The notes beneath the pieces are model-generated. The model worked only from the letters and a program-made list of their open reading frames with translations, had not been told where the DNA came from and did not search any database. From positions 32,953,126-33,017,125 of the forward strand of contig CM061233.1 of assembly GCA_030844895.1 (NCBI GenBank): a DNA stretch of 64,000 nt, read 5' to 3'. Positions 22,013-33,564 of the stretch are shown in pieces (positions within the stretch are counted from its first letter, which is position 1; every line of letters starts with the position of its first letter). The position numbers and the translations under genes are program-made. This DNA comes from Ambrosia x helenae. Taxonomy: Eukaryota > Streptophyta > Magnoliopsida > Asterales > Asteraceae.

Positions 22013-23929
22013 TCTCTTTTTCGTCCCTGAAAAAGAATTATGCTATGGAATCACAGTTAGGTTTACATCCAGTTTCAAAACATAGGTTACTTAATTAATA
22101 ATCTACTAACGTGTTGATTGCGATTGCAGGTATATTGATCCTCTTAAACCCACACCGGTTTCCAAGCCCCTTTTTATTTATGTTAAGTTCATGTTGATTA
22201 GTCTATCTAGGGTCTCACTCGAAGGAAGCCACAGTTCCTCCTAATCCCGCCTCAAGCTTATGAAACTAAAGGAACGACCAATTGACCATTTCCCAACCGT
22301 CTTGTGTAGAAAACCAAGAGAATTTAAAATCACTTTTTTTTTTTTTTTTTGCATACTTAACTCAGAGGGTGTGACCAATCCAAGTCGCTATCCCAGTGGC
22401 CAGACACCTTAAGCTTCAGCATTTTTTTTTTTCATCTCAGCATACTTAACTCAGAGGGTGTGACCAATCCAAGTCGCTATCCCAGTGGCCAGGCACCTTA
22501 AGCTTCAGCATTTTTGCTTTGATTTCTAATTTTTTTTAAGTGATTAGAAATTCTAACGGTTTTCTATTTATAACGGTGCTTCTTATACTCTTTTTGGCGG
22601 TTTCGGTCTCCCCGTTTCTCCTAGATGAGAACCCACAAAATAGCCTAACATAATTAATTTATTACTTTTCAAAGGAAACCTTTCTACCGGCCGAGCCTAC
22701 CCACATATCCCAAATCAGACACGTTTTCAATCAATTTTAATCTCTTATTATACATACTATTTGAAAACCGGAAACCTAACTTTACCTATCATTTTCCATA
22801 TTTTATATAATGCAAACTTCAAAATCAGGGACTTTTTTTTTCAGTTTTTTTTTTTTAATTTTATTTTTTCGTTTTTTTTTCTAATTTTTTTTTTGATTTA
22901 AACGACTCTGTATACAGACTAAACGACAGTTTCCCATCCCCACACTTAAATTCTACATTGCCCTCAATGTAGGAATAGAAAATGACTCAAAACAAAAAAT
23001 AAATTCCGAATACAAAAATGAAAAGACGAGGGCAATTTGGAAAGGACTTAGCTGGTTCATTTTTCTTTGTAAGCTCTAAAACTTTAGTCCAATCCAGCTC
23101 GATCGTATAGCATTTCATTCGCGATCGGCTTTGACACAATAATAAACTCCGGACTTTCCTTGATAAATGATAAACAGCTTCGGAATCACCCGAATGGAGA
23201 TTGAGTACGGGTGGTGCAATCCAAACCTGCGCAAAACAAAACAAAACAAACAAAACCCGAGCATAATACCGAACCACACAAAAATAAAAAGACTCAAACT
23301 ACTAACTTAGACTCATAATTTAACAACAAACAAGAAAACGTACCTGCTTGGCAAAATGGCGGTGAATGGTGGTAGAACCAAATGGGTAGAAAAGAAAAAA
23401 AAATCTGGTTCTAGCTTAACGTGAAGGACACTGGTGATCACAACACGCGTTGCAAGAGAAAAAAAATATAACTTTCCGGGGTAATAGCTGGTCGCATAAG
23501 GCGAACAGGTCAGCCCAGACTCCTCACATTACGTGAAAAATCCTTTTTCACAGAAAGTTAATTAATTTTTTTTTTAAGAAAAAAAATCTCTTTTATTACC
23601 CAAACCTCTACCAAAACTCCCAATCATAAAAAATATATATAAAGATAATACAAGGGACCCGCTCATTGTGAAATTTTCTTTACCTAAGCAAACACGCAAA
23701 CCTGCAAAAAGACTCAAAGACACTACCGAATAAAAAATATATATAAAGATAATACAAGGGACCCGCTCATTGTGAAATTTTCTTTACCTAAGCAAACACG
23801 CAAACCTGCAAAAAGACTCAAAAACACTGCCGAAGGACGGACCACAAATAAAAAAAAATGAAAAGCTAGAAAAAAAAATAGGTATAAATATAAATTTACA
23901 AACTCTACAGAGCCTCCCCACACTTAAAC
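22013..23929 (-). other. Non-coding 3' half of element B interior, with two tandem duplications
   Basis: No coding frame is seen. It contains T/A homopolymer tracts, an 89-bp direct duplication (22351 and 22440; shared core GTGTGACCAATCCAAGTCGC) and a 104-bp direct duplication (23627 and 23731; shared core ACAAGGGACCCGCTC). Extra PPT-like GTGTGGGG motifs occur at 22938 and 23916. This space is where pol would be in an autonomous relative. Confidence 0.7.
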
Positions 23930-25339
23930 TTAATCAGGGGGCTTCTCTTTTATCGGGACCCGATCCAACCCGTTTAATTCCACCCGGTCCATATTATTTA
24001 GAAAAATTACATTAGTGGAATTTAAAAATATTTTATCGAATTTAAATAGGTCGGACCACCAATATTTAAATTTACCTGGACCAAACCTGATTCTTGGCAT
24101 GTAATGAGGGGACTTGTTGTCTCTGCAACTCCTGACCCTCACCCTGTGTCGGTCCAGGTGCCTCTTCGCCTTCTCCCGTGGTGGTGGCCATGGTGGTTGC
24201 ACTAGTAGCAATGTAATATCCAATGCATGCACAGGCCGGCTGTGGTGTTCTTCTTCTTCCACCACTGCTTCTTTCTTATCTTCCTTGTTTGGTGACACTT
24301 CGTCAAAATCTTTGTCCACTTCTGGAGCTGACAAATCAACCAACTCGTCACCAAACTCTGCTTCTCCATCAGCTGCTTCTTCAAGCAGGTCAGTGGTGTC
24401 TTCCTCTTCCACCACTTCTTCCTCAAACAGCCAGCCTGTGGATTCTGAAAAATCCATATCTTCCTCAACCTCCCCTATCTTCTCCATCATGGCTTTCCTA
24501 TGCGCGTCTCAAGCTATCCTTTCTATCTCCTCATCATCACTCCAGACATCTGCCTCCCAAGGGTATGCTACTGAACTAGAGATCTGGCAAGGCTGCTCAT
24601 CCTGTTGAACCAAAGGTGGGACTAAGGCGTCCATTATGGTCTCTGGCTCTAACCCTGAATCCTGCAAAATATCATCCTCACAAGACAAGTGCAAAGAATC
24701 ATATGGGTCAGTTAAATCATGCACAGAATCAGATGAGTAAGGACAAACAGTTTCAGCAACAGGACTAATACAATCAGGTAATGTAAGTGTTACCATCTCG
24801 TCTGGGTCATCATATGTGAAATAAACCTGCTGAACTGAAGGTGGGACTTCAACGTCCATTATGGTCTTCAGTTCATCCACCTGAGCCTGTAGCCTCTCAA
24901 GTGCCGCATCTTGTTCCCTCAAATAGTCGGTGCGCATGGATAGCAAAGAACGCATATCCTCGAGCATGAGCTGTTGATTAGCAAGGAAGGTGTCACGCTT
25001 AGCAAGAAGGGCGGCAAAGTCGGGCCTAGTGTGAGACGATACATCCCGATAATCGGTATGTGGATACAAATGTTGGCTAGGTGGATACTCTGACGAGCTA
25101 CCACCATGCCTTTCCTCATACATCTCAGCTTGTAGACAATCAGGCCGACTTTTTATTATATCTAGTGACTCAGATGTTGCAGGGTTAAACCACATGTTAG
25201 CCTGCGGGTATGAAGGCTGGTATGACTGATATGGCTGCGGCTGCAAATACTCGTTAGCATAATAATCCATGGAATACCCCGAAGAATATGAATGAGGGCA
25301 TCTTATGGTAAAATGGGGTCCTCCGCAGATCTCGCACAT
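23930..25339 (-). pseudogene. Gag-derived ORF of element B, one in-frame stop
   Basis: Starts at 25339 with a zinc-knuckle-like motif (CEICGGPHFTIRC) of the type found in Athila-group gag. A Tyr/Gln/Pro-rich stretch follows, then a predicted coiled coil (FLANQQLMLEDMRSLLSMR, then EQDAALERLQAQVDELK) and a repeated block (TIMDVEVPPSVQQ / TIMDALVPPLVQQ). A TGA at 24509-24511 interrupts the frame; it continues in the same frame through an acidic stretch (FEEEVVEEEDTTDLLEEA) to a basic tail ending KEKPPD. The normal gag N-terminus is absent. About 469 codons in all. This may be a trimmed gag that lets a parasitic RNA be packaged. Stop readthrough or simple decay are alternatives. Confidence 0.7.
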
Positions 25340-25470
25340 GATTAAAAAAAATTATATATTACAAATAAAAATAATAATAATAATAATAAGAAAAAAAAAA
25401 TAAAGGCAAAAATTATTCACAAAATAGTAGACCAGAAATGGATCGGATAATTCTCAAGAGTGCCAATTGC

Positions 25471-25489
25471 GTCCCCGGCAACGGCGCCA
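25471..25489 (-). other. Primer-binding site of element B (Asp-tRNA)
   Basis: On the minus strand TGGCGCCGTTGCCGGGGAC lies six bases inside the 5' LTR. It is complementary to the 3' end of plant Asp-tRNA, the primer known for Athila/Tat-group elements. Confidence 0.88.
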
Positions 25490-25495
25490 AAAACT

Positions 25496-26862
25496 TGATG
25501 TGTGTAAATGTATATATATATATAAATAACACAAGTTCTAATTAAAACGACTCACCTAAAAACTACACACGCACGGCAAGTGTACCGGTCGCAAAGCAGT
25601 AAACAAATAAGACCGAGTATCGAACCCAAAGACGCGAATGCAACTCTAGATCACAACCTATACCGAATACTAGCCTAAATAAATATATACTTATGTGGGG
25701 GGGTTAAACTAATAATTAAAAACTTAAAAGAAACTAAATATAAATAAAGTAACCTCAGCTGCTTATGGGAACTAGGAACTTGGAGAAATCGGATAGGAAG
25801 AAGGCTGGTTACTTAGGTAAAATCCCTAGACACTAACAATAAATCCTGAATCTGGTAATTAACTTGAGACCCTATTCTTATCTAATAAACCTCCTGTCAA
25901 AGATGGCTCACTAGACTCAAGGCGGGACAAGTGTAGAAATGCTAAGATGGATCTGGATCGCCCTAGCGTACCAAAATCCCATAGAAATCAAGTTACAATC
26001 TCTCCTGGACCGAAACCTTCTAACTATGAAGCAGACTTAAACTCTACTAAAGAAAACCTAGGAAAACTCTAAACACGAACAAGTAGCGACTCCCGCCCTA
26101 GCGCTTGTCAACTACCGAACAATGCCTAGTTATTTACCTAGCAATCTCGAGTTAGATTTCTCACCCTCAAGAATGGATTGCACGTTTTAGTTAATTTATT
26201 ATATTAGTTTGTTATACTTGTGTCGTACTCCAACTCCAAATACTAGCACGCTAACCTAAGTTGACGAACTAGATTGATTTTTAGACCTAGGGGGTATCTC
26301 TACATGCCTAGTTCCATAAAACCAATAAGCAAACTTCAAATAAAATCAATACCAACACACATATATCAAATACAACAATAGAATTAAAATCATGTAATTC
26401 TACACATCAAACTAAAAACCAAGAATCATTAAATACTGCAAATAACGTGTCTGGTTCATAAACCTAAGCAACCATGAAAGTCTAGTTCATCATTATAATT
26501 AGAAACATAGTCATAGAGTCTCGAAAAACAATAATAAACATGTCTCTAAATAAATAAAAACGATAAAACAAACCACCGGGTCTTCGAATAATATATCTTT
26601 AGTGCACCCGCTACCTTCTCCGTCTCCAAAAATTCTCCAATCGATCACCTTCTGTGTTGTGTCTTTCTGTGGTGCCCTTAATATTCTATGCTGCTTCCCG
26701 ATGATAATATGTCCCGCGGCCAAAAAATATATCATCACACTTTCGTAAATAATAATCCTTTTAAAACTCCTTAGCCCTAATTTTGTTTTGTCACTTGTTG
26801 GGCTTTTAGGCCGTAGAGACCTTGGTCACGTTTTCTTTTCTTTTTTTTTTTCTCTTTTTTTC

Positions 26863-26948
<86 letters not shown>

Positions 26949-27201
26949 TGTGCTCTTGTATCGGGTGTTCTTGGCTCGATCAAAGTTCGTCATTTATACT
27001 CCAACGTCCATTCGAACACCTACTAAAATATAAAATAAATACATAAGTAATAAAAATGACACAAAACTAATAAAAATATATAAAAACCTATACTAAATAA
27101 AATAGACCAGTACAAGCCTAAAACTAATTAAAACACTATCTAAACGACTCAAAAATTACACAAACTTTACACTGGAAATAGATGTATTTTACAATACATC
27201 A
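25496..27201 (-). repeat. 5' LTR of element B, 1706 bp
   Basis: Same ends as 20324-21996. It is longer mainly because its TTA tract (about 26863-26947) has about eight more triplets, plus a few 1-2 nt indels. TSD GATCC follows at 27202. Confidence 0.92.
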
Positions 27202-27206
27202 GATCC
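27202..27206. other. Target-site duplication of element B, right copy (GATCC)
   Basis: Matches 20319-20323. The host sequence split by B reads ...TTATTG-GATCC-TCACCGG.... Confidence 0.93.
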
Positions 27207-28153
27207 TCACCGGAAAGTAACCGGATTCTTACCGAAACTAGTATCAAACTAAAGACTCGATCCGCCACTTCATAACCAAATATAATACCACACACACATC
27301 GAAGTGTGTGTGGTTGATAAGTTCATTGGGTGAGTTTTGAGGGTGGTTCATGAGTACAAATCCGAACAGAAGAATGATACAAATTACTTTATCAAATACA
27401 TACTATGAAACGATGACTATAAAGATTCGATGGTTCCTGGAGACCCGATAACAATCAACAACGCAACCTGTATCAACGACTATGGTTCGGACTGGGCTGA
27501 TTATAAATAACCGGTGGTTCATCCACCTGATCAGAAAAGGAATGAGGGTTACTGGTTCAGTTTGAGGGACTAGATGGTTACCGGTACGACTCGTAACAGA
27601 AACAAAAGGAAGTATTATCAGGTATTATTAGGTCAGACAAGGAAGCCATGATAGTCACCATAGCCGATGACTGTCTGACTTTGTTCAACAAAAGTTGAGG
27701 GTGCACTGTCACTGGTTTGTTTATCGGGTTACAATCAAAATAGAAATAGAGAAGAACATGGTTGTTATGAATTGGTTATTGATGATGGTTAGGATAGTGG
27801 TTCTATTGTTTACAATAGAAATAGAAGGAAGGTTTGTGGTGATTATCGATTTGAGATAGGGGTTTACGGGACAAGAGGGCGGCAGCGGCGCCAGCAGCGG
27901 CCGAAAGTGGTGACCGGCGATGACTTTCTTGACTGTCAACCGAACACACACAACTGTGTGTGTTGTTCGTGTGTTTATGCAGAGGAACAAGACAAGGGTG
28001 GAGGGTTTTATAAGAAGGATTAAATGGAGGGTGTTTGGCAATAAGGATAATAGCTGGAACTTGGGTGTTTGGCTACGGTTATAACAGCAAATTAAGGAGC
28101 GTTTGGCAGCGATTCCAATAGCAGAATAAGGGGCGTTTAGCACAATAATAAAC

Positions 28154-28186
<33 letters not shown>

Positions 28187-28251
28187 TTATATACGGGTGG
28201 TCGGGTATGACCCGACCCGCATAACGAGACCCGTAACACTCGGGGTGTTAC
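27207..28251 (-). repeat. LTR of element C, 5' part on the minus strand
   Basis: On the minus strand it begins TGTAACACCCCGAGTG at 28251, directly after a G-rich PPT, so it is the 3' LTR of a minus-strand gypsy element. It has a TTA tract (about 28154-28186), a TATA-like CTTATAAAACC near 28010 and a leader-like stretch. The LTR apparently continues to the left beyond elements B and the Helitron, into 14.5-15.3 kb; its far end is not clear. Confidence 0.65.
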
Positions 28252-28616
28252 ACTCTCTCCCCCCCCCCTTAGGAAATTTCATCCCCGAAATTTGAGGTGT
28301 ATTACCCTTTATACCCTTAATCTTTAAGGACATTACAACTTAAAGCAGAATACTTGTCACGAGTCATGATTAGTACTCATGGTTTGCAAGGAAATCGATA
28401 TTATATCAATCTAAGATCATATTTAATTAGAAATGTCAATCTGTAAGACTACATCATGATCATTCTACTAATTATGTTTTAACCTTTCTTACTATAGTCA
28501 TGTTATTTCAGATACATGGATTATCTGTATTTTCTAATACGACTATTAAAGGGTTTTTCTTTTGAGATTCGGATCGTTTTTCTTTTGAAAGATTTACAAA
28601 CCTCTAGCAAACCTCG
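28252..28616 (-). other. PPT and short internal remnant of element C
   Basis: On the minus strand CCTAAGGGGGGGGGAGAG precedes the C LTR, a strong polypurine tract (28252-28271). The tail GAAATTTCGGGGATGAAATT just upstream is the usual end of gypsy interiors. The rest (to 28616) has no pol homology that I can see. C is cut off here by element D. Confidence 0.65.
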
Positions 28617-31377
28617 TGTAACACCCCAACCGATAGCGGAAACATCGAGGTGCTACGTAGTGATGATTGTTCACAAGCTCATGGTACTAAAGTGGAAATA
28701 TTATTAAATTCAAAGTTCAAATGCAAAACAACCAAATAAGAAAAATACATCAAATACCAAAACAATTCATGAAATTAAGTTTGTTTTATTCAATTAAGTC
28801 CCAATGCCTATGTGAAATCATCAAGCGTCTCCTGAAACATGTACAAAATACAATGTCAACAATAATACTGGAGAGTACACTTAGTTTTTGTGTACATATA
28901 TATAAGTATAAAAATGTTTACAATTCAATTGCCATGAGTCATTCAAGGCAAATATGGAACACACGTAAGTACACAATACGGGTCAAAATCAAACCTTTTA
29001 TGTGACAAAGTTTAATATATTAACAATGACCTAGGACTTCCCATTACCATAGGTACTTTCCACTAGGCGAGTTGTCAATTCAAATAGCGCTATCCATTGT
29101 TAAAGTAGGCTTGTATGGAGTTAATGATTTTGTAATGATTGCAAGTATACTATGTTTATGTTTAAGCATAAAGCACACGAATTCGAAGCATAACACGTGT
29201 ATGAATTGTATGTAAAACGTTTATGAATATGTGTAAGTGTAAGTTTCATAGGTGTACATGTTTCACCCCAAAAGTGTAAAAAATGAAAAGGGTGATAAGT
29301 ATACTCACAGTTTTTGCTAAATGAATGGATCTAACAAAGCTCGTCACAAAATAAAAATTAGGAATTCCGAAAACTCAACCTATACGTATAAGAATTCTAA
29401 TGAGGGAAGTGACTTAAAAAGTCTAAGGCATCTAGAATCTAAGGCATTAGGGTTTGCTAGTCTTATGTAGGGAAAATGACGTTTTACGATAATTCAACTT
29501 AAATATTCCGAATTCAAAAAGTATATTATGCTTTAAGATCAATCATACGACCAAGAAAATAATTATTACTATTCGAATATTTTTTAATAAACTATTCTAA
29601 GTAATTTGATTCAAAGATTTAGTTAAATAACTTAACTAATTTATATAATTACAATAATTGTAATTAATTACATAAATGTATACAAATAAATAAAACATAC
29701 ACAGTTAAGTTTTCCACACTTAGAAATTTATGTTTTATATAAAGAAAATTCATAAAACAGATTTTATAATTTATATATATTTATATTTAATTAAATAATT
29801 AGTTATGACTAATTGTATAATAATAAGCTAAAAAAATAAATGATATGGTCCAAAAATAATATTTTTGTGAAAATGATTATTTTTTGATGTAAAAGAATGA
29901 AAATAATTTTTCATAATTTTTCTCAATTAATTTGTATTTAAAACAGATTTAATGAATTTAAATAATATTTTAATGATTAAAAATGATAAAAATAGCAAAA
30001 ACAGCGATTTTCTGGAAAATAAATTTTATATCAGTTTATCATACATAGAAATATTTTTCCAGGAATTTTGGGATCAAAATCATTAAAACGAATTTTATAT
30101 CAATTAAATATGATTAAAACAATTTAAATTATGAAAATTATGAAAATAAGATATTTTTCACAAACTAAATATATGATAATTTTCTTTGAGGTGTCAAGAT
30201 GCTACACCTAAAATTTCATGATTTTTAGAACAAACATTAACTTATTATGGATTTTTAAAGATTTACACATATAATATGAATAAAAAACGAAATAAATAAA
30301 TAAAAAAACGAACAGATGTGTCTGGGCTGGGAATCGAACTTGGTCCTTCAGTTTTGTTCAACAAGCCTACCACCACTACACTACAAGTTCATTTTGTTAA
30401 TTTGTTTGAATAAAAATATATTTATATAATATAAACACTTCATTTTCTTCCCCAAATACAAATCCTAACCCTAGATTTTTATAACCTTTAATTCATCAAC
30501 AATGGAGCCCGATTATTGAGGGCTTTTAAAGAAGAATGTATAAGGAAAAAAACGGCAACAAAAAGTTTAACTTACAAGCTCGTTTAATGATCGAATAATA
30601 AGCTTCAAGACCCGACACTAAAATGCTCGATTACACCTCTTTTTGGACGCGTTTTCTGTGATGTTTTTGTGGGTTTGGAACGTGTTTAAGTGCAGAAAAC
30701 TAATGGCATACTTGATTTATATATTGGACGATTCAAAGGCGAGTTACAAAGCGTTCAAAGAATCCGGCGGTTATGCTTTAAAACCCGAATTAAAACTCAA
30801 TAATCACACGTTTATGGTCGTTTTTATCATTCAAATTTGGTCATATGATGTGGAGAAACGTTTGGGAATAAATTTCGAACCTTAAAATGCATTAAAAGTC
30901 ATTGAAACACTTTGCCGGAGCTCGCCGAAATTCCGTCCGGAATTCTCGCCGGAAAAATGTTTTTGCAGATTTTTTTTTTTTTTTTTTTTTACAAACTAGG
31001 AATTTTTTTTTTCTAAAAAAACGGTTATAAAAAACTCTAATAGTTATACATTTTTTTTTCTTTATATTATAAAAACTTCCTGCTTAACCTTTAACGTTTC
31101 TCCAAACTTTTCTGACGAGTTTATCATACACGTTTAACTTATAATCTTTTCACAAAAATGTATAAAATAATATTAGAATTTAAAATGATGAAATTCACTT
31201 AAACGTCCAAGCATAATACGTTTAAATTACGATAAGTTTATGATTAATAATGACATTCAACCAAACAAGAATATACCAATCAACGACGTTTGACGCTTTT
31301 TTAGAATTCAAAATGATAAACGTACAAGGACTAAAAATGCAAATATGTTAATGTTTAGGAAATATGCAAATGTTACA
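28617..31377 (-). repeat. 3' LTR of element D, 2761 bp
   Basis: On the + strand it begins TGTAACACCCCAACCG and ends AAATGTTACA, so ends pair TGTAACA/TGTTACA. The first 790 bp match 48563-49349. It is very AT-rich, with a T tract near 30970. It contains a tRNA-like stretch at 30318-30390. Confidence 0.88.
30318..30390 (-). other. tRNA-like stretch with pol III A- and B-box motifs inside the D LTR
   Basis: On the minus strand TTGTAGTGTAGTGGTGG resembles the tRNA D-arm/A box. AGTTCGATTCCCAGCCC about 40 nt later resembles the T-arm/B box (GTTCGATTC exact). The acceptor stem does not pair well, so this is a relic or SINE-like piece, not a working tRNA. Confidence 0.4.
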
Positions 31378-31393
31378 ATCTTCTCTACTTTAA
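31378..31393 (-). other. Polypurine tract of element D
   Basis: On the minus strand TTAAAGTAGAGAAGAT directly precedes the 3' LTR start TGTAACATTTG. It is a purine-rich, somewhat degenerate plus-strand primer site. Confidence 0.6.
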
Positions 31394-31415
31394 GAAATTT
31401 CGTCTCGAAATTATT

Positions 31416-32683
31416 TCAAGTGGAGGATTCTGGAAAAAGATGATGATACTTCGTCATCATTTGGTCCTCACGTTCCCAAGTAAATTATGGGCTACGTTTA
31501 GACTCCCAACGAACCTTGACTATAGGAATATGACTGCGCTTAAGAGTCTTGACTTCACGATCCATAATTTCCACAGGCTTCTCTATGAAATGCATCGATT
31601 CGTCAACTTGAATGTCCTCAAGTGGAACATGGAGATTTTCATCAGCCAAGCATATCTTGAGGTTGGAGACATGGAACGTTGGATGAATATTGCTAAGCTC
31701 TGGAGGTAGTTCAAGTTTGTATGCTACCTTCCCAACACGCTCAAGAATCTTGAAAGGACCAACGAATCGAGGTGCAATCTTTCCCTTCTTCCCAAATCGA
31801 AACATTCCTTTCCAGGGTGAAACTTTAAGAAGTACTAGATCCCCGACTTGAAATTCCAAGGGCTTGCGTCGTTGATCAGCATAACTCTTTTGTCTACTCC
31901 GAGCTACCTGCAACTTGTCACGAATACGAAGAATTTTGTCTGTCGTCTCCTGTATCAGTTCAGGACTGGTAATCTGAGTTTCCCCGACCTCGTTCCAACA
32001 TATAGGGGAATGACATTTGCGACCATATAAAGCTTCAAAAGGTTCCATGTCGATGCTGGCATGGTAGCTATTATTGTACGAAAACTCGACCAAAGGTAAA
32101 TGCGTATCCCAGTTTCCACCAAAGTCAATAACACATGCCCTTAACATATCCTCCAAGGTCTGAATGGTTCTTTCAGTCTGACCATCCGTTTGAGGATGAT
32201 AGGCCGTGCTAAGATTAAGTTAAGTACCCAATGCAGACTGAAGCGATTGCCAAAAGTGAGAAGTAAAACGACTGTCACGATCAGAAATAATGTTCAAAGG
32301 AATACCATGACGACTAACGATCTCATCAACATAGATCCTGGCCAATTTCTCAACCGGGCTGGTCTCACGAATGGGTAAGAAATGAGCAAATTTGGTTAAT
32401 CGATAAACGATCACCCAAATGCTATCATGACTACGAGCAGTACAAGGAATTTTGGTAATGAAGTCTATAGCAATATTCTCCCATTTCCAAACAGGAATCT
32501 CTAGTTGTTCAAGCAAACCAGATGGACGTTGGTGTTCTGCCTTGACTTTGGAACACGTTAGAAATTTAGCTACATACATAGCTATATCCTTCTTCATTCC
32601 AGGCCACCAATACAAGCTACACAGATCCTGATACATCTTATCTGCACCAGGGTGAATGGAATAACGAGACTTGTGAGACTCAT
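31416..32683 (-). pseudogene. pol: Integrase part of element D pol
   Basis: It continues the D pol frame after the F insertion. The HHCC finger (SIHPGADKM to CLTCAKVKAEH-type region, here FLTCSKVKAEH) has lost its first C-x2-C cysteine. The core (WVIVYRLTKFAHFLPI) has the first catalytic Asp changed to Tyr. ISDRDSRFTSHFWQS carries the second Asp. A TAA at about 32220 follows SALGT, then TDGQTERTIQTLEDMLRA with the catalytic Glu. The C-terminal VGDLVLLKVSPWKG and an in-frame TAA before FTWEREDQM follow. Clearly dead. Confidence 0.85.
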
Positions 32684-33402
32684 TGTTAGGACAAAGAGGA
32701 TTGGTGAAACCACTTTTGTAAACCTTAGTCTAATTCACTTCTGTCATTTTTGGCTAAATAGAAGAACTGAATAGAAGACAAGAAACTGCTGATTAGAAGA
32801 TATGAAGAAGTGCTGAAGTTACAGAAGTTCTGAAGTCCAAACCAGACAAGTTCACTTCAGAAGTACTGAAGACAAAACTACTCTTCAGTAGTTGTCCTTC
32901 ATCAGCACTTAGCAGAAGATATTTGCCACCGCCCTTTTGCTTCAGTAGTTTATTGTTTAATATTTCTTTTAGCTTTATTTGTTTCTTTCAATGTTGCAAC
33001 TTGTGCAACTTGTAACTGGACTTTCTGTGCTTGCTTTTTAGGCAAGATACATGCATGTAATCGTCTATAAATAGAAGGCTTCAACCTTCTATTTTACACA
33101 TTGATTTTTAAACAGAAAAATCCTTCAAACACTCTCATTGTTATTATTCCATTTCTGTATTTATTGTGAATCTTGCTAAGTATCTAATTCTCATTTACAA
33201 CTTAGATTCATAATAAATACTTTGTCATTTATCTTGTTTCAAACATCAAGGGGGAGTTATAACTCTGCCTTTGCATAAAAAGTGTTGCTTTAACTTATAA
33301 CATTCCGCTGTGCTTATAATCTGATTTACTAGGACTTGCTAAACACTTAAGTGTCAAGATAGCAAGTTCTTGCTTAGCAAACAAGAGCAGACTGATCCAA
33401 CA
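32684..33402 (+). repeat. 5' LTR of element F, 719 bp
   Basis: TGTTAGG...CCAACA. It contains TATAAATA at 33066-33073 (probable promoter), a palindrome ACTTCAGAAGT near 32851 among several related CTTCAG/CTGAAG sites, and a GGGGGAG tract near 33250. Identical to 43779-44497 as far as I can read. Confidence 0.95.
33066..33073 (+). promoter_or_regulatory. TATA box of element F 5' LTR
   Basis: TATAAATA followed by AGAAGGCTTCAACCTTCT, a perfect 6-bp inverted repeat (AGAAGG/CCTTCT). The transcript start is expected about 30 bp downstream, near 33100. Confidence 0.7.
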
Positions 33403-33404
33403 AT

Positions 33405-33416
33405 TGGTATCAGAGC
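33405..33416 (+). other. Primer-binding site of element F
   Basis: TGGTATCAGAGC, two bases after the LTR end, complementary to the initiator Met-tRNA 3' end as in most plant Ty1/copia elements. Confidence 0.9.
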
Positions 33417-33564
33417 ATTGGTTTATCTGATCACATATCAATCTAACAAATTGAGAATCAGACACAAAGCTCTTATTGATATTCAATAAAAAGATCAAAA
33501 GTTCACTTTTTATCAATATCCATCACTTAAAAGAGTCATCAGACAAATCTATAACTCTTTAAAA

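Larger units (their letters stand above)
20324..27201 (-). mobile_element. Element B: complete Athila-like non-autonomous LTR element, minus strand
   Basis: Two LTRs with TGATGT/ACATCA ends flank a 3.5-kb interior and are bordered by GATCC duplications. On the minus strand the 5' LTR is 27201-25496, followed by an Asp-tRNA PBS as in Athila/Tat elements. A GTGTGGGGATA-type PPT abuts the 3' LTR. The interior encodes only a gag-derived ORF; no protease, RT or integrase is visible, so B needs an autonomous partner. About 19 substitutions in 1.64 kb of aligned LTR (1.2 %) suggest roughly 0.45 My at 1.3e-8 per site per year. Confidence 0.92.

Noticed and set aside
26777..27046. ORFs made of poly-Asn, poly-Tyr or poly-Ile
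   Set aside because: Six-frame products of the TTA microsatellite in the B LTR; also at 21609-21828.
30318..30390. Functional tRNA gene
   Set aside because: Acceptor and anticodon stems do not pair convincingly; kept only as tRNA-like.
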